A stretch of 28,909 nt of DNA, from NCBI GenBank assembly GCA_043720715.1, contig JAYSSF010000007.1:1-28909 (forward strand), given 5' to 3'. The notes under the pieces were generated by a model. That model had not been told where the DNA came from, did not search any database, and was given only the letters and a program-made list of their open reading frames with translations. This stretch comes from JAYSSF01 sp043720715 (GTDB taxonomy: Bacteria; Patescibacteriota; Gracilibacteria; Absconditabacterales; Absconditicoccaceae). Position numbers and translations under genes: made by a program. Positions 9,102 through 17,127 of this stretch are shown here, in pieces. Numbering within the stretch: the stretch's first letter is position 1; each line of letters opens with the position of its first letter.

Positions 9102-10136
9102 TTATCTAGTTGTAAAAAATGATTTACTATATGTTCGTCATTGTTTTCGTGGCAGATATTGTATGTTTTTGTGTTTATAGTTGTGAGTTGCAATATGGTA
9201 TCAGTGATTTCGTATGTTGTATATTTGCTTATATGCATTGATGAGTTTATAGTCTGGATCATACATATATGTTGGCTCAGCAAATACGCCATTATTAGAT
9301 TCTATGATTTTAAAATTTCATTCTAGCAGCTTATCTCGAGACTGTGTTTTGATGTCCAATCTGAATAAGTGAACTCCAACGTTATGATCAAATATATTAT
9401 CAATAACTTGAACAAGAGAATTACTGATATAACTTGATCGATCGAGAAACATTGATCATTTTGAGTGATTTCAAATGGTAGCTATTTGTTTTGACACTCA
9501 AGATGGTAATACTTCATTCATATCTATGTGATAAGTATCACGGAATAATAGATAATAGCGATGATATCTTTTGTGGCTTTGGATTAACTGTCCTATTGTA
9601 CTTATTCAGTCTCAAGTGATCGTAGGATAAATCTTTTTAGTGATTCCTAAAATATTACCTGATGAATGGTTCGGATAACAACAATAATAGATACTATATT
9701 CCTCTCATGTAATATATTCTTGAATCAGATAGTTGTTTGGAGCTAATTTAGTTAAATATGTAGTTCGATCTTCTGGTGATACGATATAATAAACATCATT
9801 TCATCTGACACTATCTCAATTTGGTTTGATAATCATAGGGTATACTAATTGTGAGTCTTTGATATATCATTGCAGTTTAATATGTGATATTGGAATACTT
9901 ATTTCTACGCTTTGAGGATATAACCTTGGCTCCAATAATTTATATGTATCTGTTTTTGCATCATCCAAAAATCACATTCATGGTATATCCGGATTAATAG
10001 CTGAAAAGAAAAATGGATGTTTTGCTTTGATAGCAAAATATAATCCTATTACGTAAATTGGCGCTCTAAAATATGCATTTGGTCGATACTCTCGTTGATA
10101 GATTTTGTTATATAGTTTTTTGATATGTTGTATCAT
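9102..10136 (-). CDS. ATP-grasp domain ligase
   Basis: The 344-aa protein carries the ATP-grasp pattern of carboxylate-amine ligases. 'PMIIKPNGDSVRGNDVYYI' is the nucleotide-binding hairpin with its lysine. 'YLIQEYITGEEYSIYY' is the hinge that contacts adenine and the following acidic strand. 'ITGDGISTIGQLI' is a segment common in this subfamily. 'HLFRLDIK' followed by 'GNFKIIESNNGVFAEP' holds the Mg-binding Asp/Glu/Asn set. UGA supplies Gly in several of these motifs. It lies 25 nt after the DoxX-like gene and 11 nt before the hydrolase gene. The family makes peptide-like or amide bonds using ATP (D-Ala-D-Ala ligase, glutathione synthetase relatives). The acceptor and donor here are unknown. 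Confidence 0.8.
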
Positions 10137-10161
10137 CAGTCATCAGTATTATCTTATAAAT

Positions 10162-10536
10162 TTATTTGGCATGAGACCTTGTAGTACTGGTGATGTATAT
10201 AGTATACAAAGAGCACACTAACACTACCGCAGCAGAAAGTGCTAAACCATTCCATCATAGTACTGTAGCGTGAAAGTATAATGCTCATGTCATCAGGCAA
10301 GCAATCCCTATCGCTGCATACACTCTTGTCTTGGGTACAAACAAACCTATTGTTCATAATAATTCAAGTACTCAGGAGCCGATTCTTCACCATGGCTCTT
10401 GTCATAATTTGGTAAATATCTCGATTGACTCTGGTAGTCAGAGAAACTTAAATGGAAGTGTCTGTAATAGAATTACTGCAATAATAGTAATTGCAAGATT
10501 TTGTAGAGTAAGAAATGGAATAATCTTTTTCATCAT
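10162..10536 (-). CDS. DoxX-like small membrane protein
   Basis: The 124-aa frame has four predicted transmembrane helices, starting with 'FLTLQNLAITIIAVILLQTL'. 'LGQEPWGRIGSGVLELLGTI' followed by 'FVPKTRVYAAIGIACLMTGA' is the DoxX-family signature around helices 1-3. UGA is Gly at about seven sites, several in the conserved G-rich helix starts. DoxX members take part in redox and membrane electron-transfer or thiosulfate-related processes, but most, including this one, lack a proven reaction. It follows the FMN reductase by 22 nt. Two adjacent ATGs (10536 and 10533) are possible starts. Confidence 0.75.
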
Positions 10537-10558
10537 AAGCGCTAGTTAATAAGTAATA

Positions 10559-11332
10559 TTATTTTCTTCTATTGGTGATTGTTTCAAATTGATTGGTAAG
10601 CATTTCATCGATCATTTCATCGATCAATATTTGGTCTCTTTGAAGTTGTTCTGGAATCAGATCAATACGATCATTGAGTAAGCCACCAGCCGTATATGCT
10701 ACATAGGGAGATTTGGCAAATGCAAATCATAGTTCAGCTCGTACTGACATCATCTGTCACATTACATGCTGTGCTCCGTCTTGCGCTCCCATAATTACCA
10801 TTCATAGTAGTTTATTATGCACTAAATCTACCCCGTATACTTCTTTTTGATTTTCAATACAATTTAGCCTCTCAACAAGTTTATAATATAAACTACTCGC
10901 AGATCATCGTCTAATAGGAGTTGCAATAATCACGATATCTGACCGATCAACTAAGTCATTGTATAATTGTGTGAGAGGATCTGCTATTCATTTTTCAGCC
11001 TTTCTTTGTGATATCCAACATGGTCGAGTGCAGTAGTGTCACTGGACACTATAATTACCTTCGCAATGATCAAAATTGAGATCTTCCAATATATAAGTAC
11101 GAACAAGTACTTCAATACTTGGATTAAGAATTTTTGCTTGATCAAGTACTTGGTTCATGATTTTATGGCTTGATGGTACTCTACGTACCTCATCATCAAG
11201 ATTAGTTGTAGAGCACCCTATCGCAATGATATTGATAGTCTTCCTCTCATCGGAATGCTTCTTAAATAAGTCAGATTGTGTTTGAAGAAACTTTTGTTGA
11301 GCGAGATACTGTGCTGAATCTTTATCTATCAT
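10559..11332 (-). CDS. NAD(P)H-dependent FMN reductase-like flavoprotein
   Basis: The 257-aa protein has a flavodoxin-like fold. 'TINIIAIGCSTTNLDDEVRR' matches the first strand and FMN phosphate loop of the NADPH-dependent FMN reductase family. 'YNDLVDRSDIVIIATPIRRG' corresponds to the second flavin loop, which usually reads 'aTPiy.gs'. 'KLLGMVIMGAQDGAQHVM' is the later beta-strand and loop. The N-terminal extension of about 30 residues ('DKDSAQYLAQQKFLQTQ') is helical and polar. 'CEGNYSVQGHYCTRPCW' adds three Cys residues that may bind metal or form disulfides. It is the first gene of the six-gene cluster and sits behind the shared palindromic element at 11349-11373. Likely substrates are quinones, disulfides or free flavin. 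Confidence 0.8.
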
Positions 11333-11348
11333 GTTGACGGTAAGTGGT

Positions 11349-11412
11349 TAATATAGTAAATCTACTAAATAATCCGTGTTTTATTCACCCCTGTGAGTGA
11401 TTTACTACGTAG
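11349..11412 (-). promoter_or_regulatory. Candidate shared operator/promoter of the FMN reductase operon
   Basis: On the minus strand ATTATTTAGTAGATTTACTA continues into TATTA (11349-11373), an imperfect palindrome around TAGTA..TACTA with a possible -10 (TACTAT). A second element, CTACGTAGTAAAT (11400-11412), lies 27 bp upstream. Both elements recur before ccdA (15148-15172 and 15225-15237). The 25-bp palindrome differs there at only two positions. Confidence 0.6.
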
Positions 11413-11500
11413 TCAAATGCCAATGATTATCTAGTGTTTCTTGAAGTGTGAGTTTACTTTGATGGTCTAGTAAAATCCGAATTTTGTGAGCATTTGACTA
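11410..11500. repeat. 11-bp inverted repeat between two operons
   Basis: TAGTCAAATGC (11410-11420) and GCATTTGACTA (11490-11500) are perfect reverse complements separated by 69 bp. The left arm overlaps the CTACGTAG palindrome. It could be a bipartite operator, or a large hairpin ending the YHS transcript; no T-run follows. Confidence 0.6.
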
Positions 11501-11525
11501 TAAATTTCTCTATTGGGTGATTGGT

Positions 11526-11987
11526 CTATAATTTGAAGATACTTTTGATTTGCTTCCATAATGACGAGTACACTATCCCTCATCAGGTATTTGTTACTTT
11601 ATTCTCCTTTCGTAATCTATCTGCTGAATGAAGACGATTGGTAGGGTTTGTATTCCAGTCACGAAGGGTGTTGCTTCCAAATATATCATTATAAAACAGA
11701 TAGAGTTTATCATCTTGGATAAGGAAAGTATGAGGATCAATAGGAGCAGTTGCTCATTCTGATACTGCCGTAGCACAATATCATCCGTATTGAGGCAAGT
11801 ACTGATCCGGGTTTTTGTCGAATACTGTCTTGTTTTTTTGATTACGGAAGTAATAGATTACGCCTTGATCGACACTAGAAAACTCTTTTTTGCCCAGAGA
11901 AGGAGTGTATTGCATGATCTCAAAATATGATACGGGATCATATCATGCGATTCAGATCTTATTATTGGAGGTATTGGTTTCTAACAT
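11526..11987 (-). CDS. YHS-domain protein
   Basis: The 153-aa frame ends in TAG. It matches the YHS family through 'IGIAGYDPVSYFE' at the N-terminus, 'VIYYFRNQKNKTVFDKNPDQ', 'YLPQYGGYCATAVSEG' and 'LIQDDKLYLFYND'. The conserved 'YGGYCA' contains the Cys that gives the family its metal or heme association. UGA is Gly in the first and the 'YGGY' motifs. It begins 11 nt after the MsrB stop, as the last gene of the thiol-redox operon. YHS proteins often accompany copper, heme or redox enzymes. The exact ligand is unknown. No signal peptide is visible. Confidence 0.85.
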
Positions 11988-11998
11988 GTGTATGTTGA

Positions 11999-13448
11999 TT
12001 ATTGATTGAATAATTTTTTATACTCATTGTATCATTTAATTTCAAGCTGATCGAGTGGCACAAACTCGAGTGCTGCAGAGTTGATACAGTATCTGGTTCA
12101 TCATAGTTCTACTGGTCCATCATCAAAGATATGTCACAGATGCCCACTGGATGATGAGCTCTTGACCTCGGTCCTTGTCATACCTAGACTCGTGTCTGTA
12201 TGTGATCAAACCATCGACTGATCAATAGGTTTAGTAAAACTTGGTCGTCATGTGCCACTGTCAAATTTATCGAGCGATGAGAATAGCGGAGTCCCATCAA
12301 TCACATCGACATAGATTCACGCTTCTTTATTGTTTCGATAAGCATTATCAAATGGCGTCTCAGTGCCTCACTCAAATAGTATCTTGCGTTGAGTAGGAGT
12401 AAGTTCTGACTGTGATTTGGGTTTTCTATCTTTTCGAGAGTTGATCTTGCTTGTGCTTGCTTTTCGGTTCGTTGTGATATAATCTTGTCTACCAGATCAT
12501 TTTTTGTATGCATTGTAGTCGTTTGAGTTCTTCTTGTAGTAATCTTGGTGATACTCCTCTGCTGGGTAGAACTGTGTAGCTGCAACGATCTGTACAGCGA
12601 TTGGCTTGGAGAATTTATTGGAGGCTTGTAGTTTTGCTTTTGGCTTGCGTAGCCTGCTGCTGTTCTGATTCATCACTATAGTAGATCGCAGTGGTATACT
12701 GATATCCTCTATCTGCAAACTGCCCACCAGAGTCAGTAGGATCGATCTGTCTCCAGTAGGTCTCGATTAGCTCTGCATATGTGATGAGTGCTGGATCATA
12801 GCGTATCTCGACAGCTTCTCTGTGCTTGGTCGTTCACTGTCATACAGCACCATAGTTTGCGTCGCTCGCAGTACCTCCGATGTATCAGTTAGTTACTCAT
12901 TTCACTCACTCAAGTGACTCAAATGGTCACTCCATACACCAAAAACATCATCCTGCGACGTATGCTGTAGCGACAGTATCTGACCCAACTCTCGCTGGTT
13001 TGGGAGTTTGGGAGTTTGCTTTAGCTTCTTGTATTTTGGAGATGATATCATCGATCCTAGTTCATCAGACTCGACGCTTGATAAGTGTACCGTCAGGTTT
13101 GATATAGACATAGCTGGTCTGAGAGAGAACTGAGTATTTCTTCTTGAGCTCGGTCTCCTGGTCATAGTTAGTCTTGAGGATGGTGAGTCATGCAGGAATT
13201 CCAGTCTCAAGGAAGCTCTTTTCTGCTTGACGACAAGTAGGACATCGATCAGCATGGAAGAATAAGACAATATCTCCAGTCAGGCTCGATATAATACTCG
13301 CATCATAATCCAAATATGATCATCCTGTATTAGAGGTGGTGGTGATTGTGATTTCTTGTTTTATGTTGGTGGGAGATGACTGGGATCGTATGATACCAGA
13401 TAGGATTACCATAAGTACTCATATAATCCGAATTATTTTTTGCTTCAT
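11999..13448 (-). CDS. msrAB: Thioredoxin-MsrA-MsrB fusion with a 1-nt frameshift
   Basis: This encodes a three-domain methionine sulfoxide repair protein. Order: a membrane anchor (residues 1-20), a thioredoxin-like domain with 'HADRCPTCRQ' (Cys69, Cys72), MsrA with 'GGCFWCMEGPF' (catalytic Cys168), and MsrB with 'RYCINSAALEF' and 'GHLGHIFDDGP'. The span is 1450 nt, one base too many for a single frame. Frame one runs through 'YYSDESEQQQATQAK' and then hits TAA at 12615-12617. The homologous sequence resumes one base on as 'AKLQASNKFSKPIAVQ'. The extra base lies in an AAAA run near 12642. Without it the protein would be 482 aa. MsrB lacks the CxxC zinc pairs, and its 'SGCGWPSF' site reads 'SGTGRPSF', so no resolving Cys there. 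A sequencing indel or a true break are both possible. Confidence 0.88.
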
Positions 13449-13476
13449 GATAGGATGGTAAATAGGAGAGATAGGA

Positions 13477-14382
13477 TTACTCTAGAAATGATATTATATT
13501 CGATAATGTTGATAGTCATCATGATTTTTTGATGCTTTGTCATTGAGTATTTACTTGTACAAATGTGTGTTGATATGTAACGGCATGCTGTTGTTTGAGA
13601 TCACTTGCTTCATCGTAATTTACTTTTAGAATTACAACATCACTTGGTATGGATGATATGTTTGCAAGAATATCCTTATCTGACTTGACGCAACTTGGAC
13701 ATCGTGATGCATGGAAAAATAATACTACTCTTTTGTTTGGGTCGCTGATATATGATTTTCATGATTCATAGTTAGTATAGATTCATAGTGATTGAGCTAT
13801 TGGTTCCGACTTTATTTCTGGTTGAGTTACTTGCTTTACTTCGGGTTCTACGTTCCCGGCTGATTGCTCGACTTCCACTATGGTATTTTTGCTATTTATT
13901 ACTCATGTGTTAATTGCTGTTTCTGGATCAGGTATTTCTTGGTCTATGGTTGTCTCTTGTGGGGCATTAAGTTCTGGTCAGACAAACTCTAGTATTTCTG
14001 ATATATGATTGAGTCATTGGATTGATTTGATTTTATTGCCATCACGATCAATGAGGACAAAGGTATGTTGTGATGTAACTCCATATTTGTTGCGAAGTTC
14101 AGTATTACTGTCATAGTCTACATTGAGTACTTGGAGGTTGGATGGGAGTTGTGATGCTTCATTGACAAGATTAGTGTGAGCAGATCTGCAGCTTGGACAC
14201 CAAGGAGCATAAAAGTTGAGTACCGTGATTTTGTCACTGTCAATCGTAGCAGATGCAGATTCAAATGATTGATAATTACCAGCAAAAACTAACTGGTCTC
14301 TCGATGGTCACTTCTTCATCATCATGAGTCAGACTCATGCAATAATTGCAATAATAAGGAGAACAATGATATTTCTTTTCAT
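13477..14382 (-). CDS. Membrane-anchored tandem thioredoxin protein
   Basis: The 301-aa protein has an N-terminal anchor (residues 4-22). Two thioredoxin-like domains follow, with 'FYAPWCPSCRSAH' (Cys62, Cys65) and 'FFHASRCPSCVKSD' (Cys228, Cys231). They are joined by an acidic, Gln/Pro-rich linker of about 60 residues ('EVEQSAGNVEPEVKQ'). Each domain ends its active half with the family 'QHTFV' strand, although the cis-Pro usually found before it is absent in both. The CPSC motif differs from classical CGPC and suits a disulfide reductase. Its position between ccdA and the Trx-Msr fusion, with gaps of 41 and 28 nt, suggests it carries electrons from CcdA across the membrane to Msr. Confidence 0.88.
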
Positions 14383-14423
14383 CAGTATACATAAGAAAAA
14401 ATAAAAACTATTGAAGAATCGGA

Positions 14424-15143
14424 CTACCGTGGTTGGTTGATTTGTTCAACAAGACGCTCTTCAAATGATGTAACTCACAACCATCATGCATCAATAATCC
14501 TAGTCTCAATTTGTTTATCAAAACCAGTAATAATGGCGATACCAGTAAGTACGATGAGTATACCTAGTCACTTTTTGAATCGTCAATCACTATTGCTCAC
14601 AAGATTGAGTCTGCGGATCAATGTCCTACCGAAGACCGCTATCAGTCATACTGCTATACCAAGTCACAGTGCGTATAGTACGATACTGATCGTTCATGTG
14701 ACTAGTGACAGCGGTAAGATTGTGGCAATGATGAGTGTATAGGTGGGAGAACATGTTGTAAAGATTGGTCATAATGATGCTCACAGTAGAATCTGTCACC
14801 ATAGGCTTTGTGATTCGCTAGGTCATGAGATAGATCAGACATTGAGATATAGTTTGAGCTGATCTCGTCGTTGTGGGAAGATACTAATCGTACCAAATAT
14901 GATAAGTATGATGCCAGATAGTATTTTCCATGTTTGCTGATCAATGCCGATAAATACAGTGGAAATCTTGAGCAAAAAGGTAAATAGGATGATTGACACT
15001 ACAAACGAGAGAATGATGGTGATAATTCTTCTATAATTGGATTCGTTGATAGTGCCTCACAAGATGACTGGTAATACTGGCAATACACAAGGAGCAATCA
15101 CGGTCAGCACTCCTGCAAGAAATGATACAATAAATACAAACAT
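14424..15143 (-). CDS. ccdA: Cytochrome c biogenesis / DsbD-type thiol transporter CcdA
   Basis: This 239-aa six-helix membrane protein passes electrons from cytoplasmic thioredoxin to extracytoplasmic thiol proteins. The two redox Cys residues are present: 'VIAPCVLPVLPVILGG' (Cys19, helix 1) and 'GPIFTTCSPTYTLII' (Cys131, helix 4), each in the family's Pro-rich context. The first motif 'LAGVLTVIAPCVLPVLP' is diagnostic. More than a dozen Gly codons are UGA. The start at 15143 lies only 5 nt from the 25-bp palindrome with its likely -10, so the mRNA may be almost leaderless. It is the first gene of the operon with tandem thioredoxin, Trx-MsrAB and YHS. Confidence 0.93.
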
Positions 15144-15147
15144 GGGA

Positions 15148-15237
15148 TAATATAGTAAATTTGCTAAATAATTCAGATTTCTTCACGTTGATAGTATATT
15201 CTGATAGTTTAAGATAAACTTACAATTTACTACGTAG
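15148..15237 (-). promoter_or_regulatory. Candidate shared operator/promoter of the ccdA operon
   Basis: On the minus strand ATTATTTAGCAAATTTACTA continues into TATTA (15148-15172), differing at two positions from the element before the FMN reductase. CTACGTAGTAAAT recurs at 15225-15237. TACTAT near 15153-15158 would place the start within a few bases of the ATG at 15143. Confidence 0.6.
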
Positions 15238-15333
15238 ACAATCAACTATTATCTTCTGATTTATTCGGTTGATTGTCAATGAGCGACATAAAAATATATC
15301 ACTATCATATAAAGCTTATGTATTAATACAATC

Positions 15334-15368
15334 AAAAAAACGATTCTCATAATAGGAGAGAAATCGCT
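15334..15368 (-). terminator. Intrinsic terminator of the Fur-family gene
   Basis: Reading the minus strand, CGATTTCTC and GAGAATCG form a stem of about 8 bp with one bulge, followed by seven T residues. It starts 9 nt after the TAG of the Fur-like gene. Confidence 0.7.
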
Positions 15369-15376
15369 TTATGTGA

Positions 15377-15763
15377 CTATATTTCGTGATTTATGGTACA
15401 AATTTGATCTCCAAATGTACCATGAATTACAACAGAGATTGTATTTACTTTGAATCAGTCGGGAAGCGTAATATTTTCAATATTGACATCAATGGGCTGG
15501 ATATCGAGCACTCTATTTGCTTGGTCACAGTAGATGTGGCAGTGTGGTGCTTTTATCATTTCCCATACTATTGTATCACCTAATCAGTAGTGCTTCTCGA
15601 TTGCACCATGATTATACAGAGATTCAAGATTACGATAGACTGTTCCACGACCGATGAGGTAGTAGGTTTTTTTGAGGATTTTGTACAGATCTTCAGCTGT
15701 CCAGTGCTTACCATCTTGAAGCTGGAGAAATAACTCTCTCTCGTAGCGATTCATGTTTGCCAT
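15377..15763 (-). CDS. Fur-family metalloregulator
   Basis: The 128-aa frame has the family's winged helix: 'GKHWTAEDLYKILKKT' followed by 'IGRGTVYRNLESLYNHGAIEKH', where 'GTVYRNL' is the recognition helix. The dimerisation part holds 'APHCHIYCDQANRVLDI', matching 'H.H..C..C' except that the second Cys of the pair is Ala82. The structural Zn(Cys)4 site is therefore incomplete. UGA is Gly after 'IEKHY' and in 'LPDGFKV'. I use ATG 15763; a TTG at 15778 and ATG 15754 are alternatives. It precedes the ccdA operon on the same strand and is the best local candidate to bind the two matching palindromes. Whether it senses iron, peroxide or zinc cannot be told. Confidence 0.88.
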
Positions 15764-15863
15764 GATATAAAAAATCAAAGAATTAAATGATCAAAGCATC
15801 CTCTCGGGTATTTACTGTTGTTCAATTGAAGGATATTTTTTACATCCTATCGGATATTCGTTG

Positions 15864-16628
15864 TTACTTATTTTTCGATTCTTGAATTTTTTGATGAATG
15901 ATTACATAATCTACCTCAAACATGGATGTAATCTGCTCGTCACTGAGCTGAGTAAATTCTCCTACAGGTAGTGTTCCAAGCATGAGTGATCAGATCGCAG
16001 CACGATGTAGTCAGACTACTTTATTATTCAAACTGAGGAGCATCTTCTTGATCTGATGATAGCGTCCCTCAAAGATGGTGAGGATAATGTGGTGTGTATC
16101 GATACGAGTCGCAAGTGCTGACTTGGTCATAATTTTGGTCCCGTTGTCTTCGATCTCTACCCCACTTCTGAGCTGATCAAGCTCAACGTCAGTGATCTCC
16201 AGCATAGATGTGACAAGGTAGGTCTTGCCGACTTTGCGATTTGGATGGATGATGCGATGCATGAGCTCATTGTCGCTGGTGCATAGGAGTAGTCAAGTAG
16301 TGTCCACATCCAATCTTCCAGCTGGATTGATAAGTTTAGTATACGGTCGATCTCACAGGAGCTCACGGTAGCTAGGATGTCATCCATCTTCGACATTACT
16401 ACTCACATATCAGTCAGGTTTATGAATCATAATAGTAGCATGCTCTAATACTGGGATCTGTTGGTCATGATCGAGATGATGAATTGTGATCGTCTGACCT
16501 ATCTGGACGTGATCGGATTGCTTGCGTAGGTTTACTCCATCAACAGTGATTAGTCACCTTCTCGTCCACTGCCCTACTTCGCTACGCTCAATGATTCATA
16601 GATTTCAGAGGTATTTATCGATTCTCAT
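15864..16628 (-). CDS. RsuA/RluB/RluF-family rRNA pseudouridine synthase
   Basis: The 254-aa enzyme isomerises a uridine in rRNA. An N-terminal S4 RNA-binding domain begins 'MRIDKYLGNLGIIERSEV' and continues 'GLITVDGVNLRKQSDHV'. The catalytic domain carries 'INPAGRLDVDTTGLLLCTSD' with the nucleophile Asp107, and 'VGKTYLVTS' and 'EGRYHQIKKMLLSL' follow as in RsuA relatives. UGA encodes about ten glycines, including those in the S4 domain. The length suits RsuA, RluB, RluE or RluF; which uridine is modified cannot be settled. It is a single-gene unit with a good promoter and the tandem leader motif shared with dnaN. Confidence 0.92.
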
Positions 16629-16633
16629 GGCTT

Positions 16634-16700
16634 AATTTCAGAAGATTAAAAGGATTTCAGAAGATTGGTAGAAATATAGTGATATGGGTAGGTTTTTCAA
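16634..16700 (-). promoter_or_regulatory. Promoter and tandem leader motif of the pseudouridine synthase gene
   Basis: On the minus strand TTGAAA (16695-16700) and TATATT (16673-16678) are 16 bp apart. Downstream, AATCTTCTGAAAT occurs twice (16653-16666 and 16635-16647) before the ATG at 16628. The same doubled motif, with A for T at one position, lies before dnaN, preceded there too by TTGAAA and a CCCATAT box. Confidence 0.6.
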
Positions 16701-16820
16701 ACTACTATAATTTATGCTTTATGATTTATGATTTGAAATCGTTTTCATATTAGTTATACAAGTAATACTTATTATACTTTTTACTTATTCTTGTCCTTTG
16801 CTATGTCCCATCCATGTGTC

Positions 16821-17078
16821 ATGCCTACTATTACCTATGCTACACTGTGAGCAAAATGACAGATCGTTATCCCCAAAGAAGCAAGAGATAAGCTTCATGT
16901 TTGACCATGAGACAAAGTGGTTTTGATTATCGAAGATGGTAGATTGATGGTAATTAATCCCGATGGAGTGCAGCAGATGATTACTATCTTGCAGGAATGA
17001 TTGAGTAAAGAAGAAGAGAAGAAAGTAGAGAAAAAAATTGATGATAAAAAGAAAAAGAAAACAGAAAAGAAGAAATAA
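16821..17078 (+). CDS. AbrB/SpoVT-type DNA-binding protein with basic tail
   Basis: The 85-aa frame begins 'MPTITYATLGAKGQIVIPKE' and continues 'ARDKLHVGPGDKVVLIIEDG', a textbook SpoVT-AbrB swapped-hairpin domain as in AbrB and MazE-type antitoxins. Four glycines (in 'LGAKGQ' and 'VGPGD') are UGA, so the standard code hides the gene. After about residue 62 the protein turns into an alternating Lys/Glu tail ending 'KKKKKTEKKK', probably disordered. No toxin gene is adjacent; the next gene is the membrane-fusion lipoprotein 49 nt downstream. It may therefore be a local repressor of the efflux genes rather than an antitoxin. Confidence 0.88.
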
Positions 17079-17127
17079 CCCGGAAAAACAACTTTGCTCA
17101 TATTTTAATCAACTGAAATTATTGCTT

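Noticed and set aside
12880..13270. ORFs of 75 and 122 aa on both strands within the Msr fusion
   Set aside because: They are other-frame shadows of the thioredoxin and MsrA domains.
16821..17078. Toxin-antitoxin pair with the AbrB-like protein as antitoxin
   Set aside because: No small toxin frame is adjacent; the flanking genes are a pseudouridine synthase and a membrane-fusion lipoprotein.
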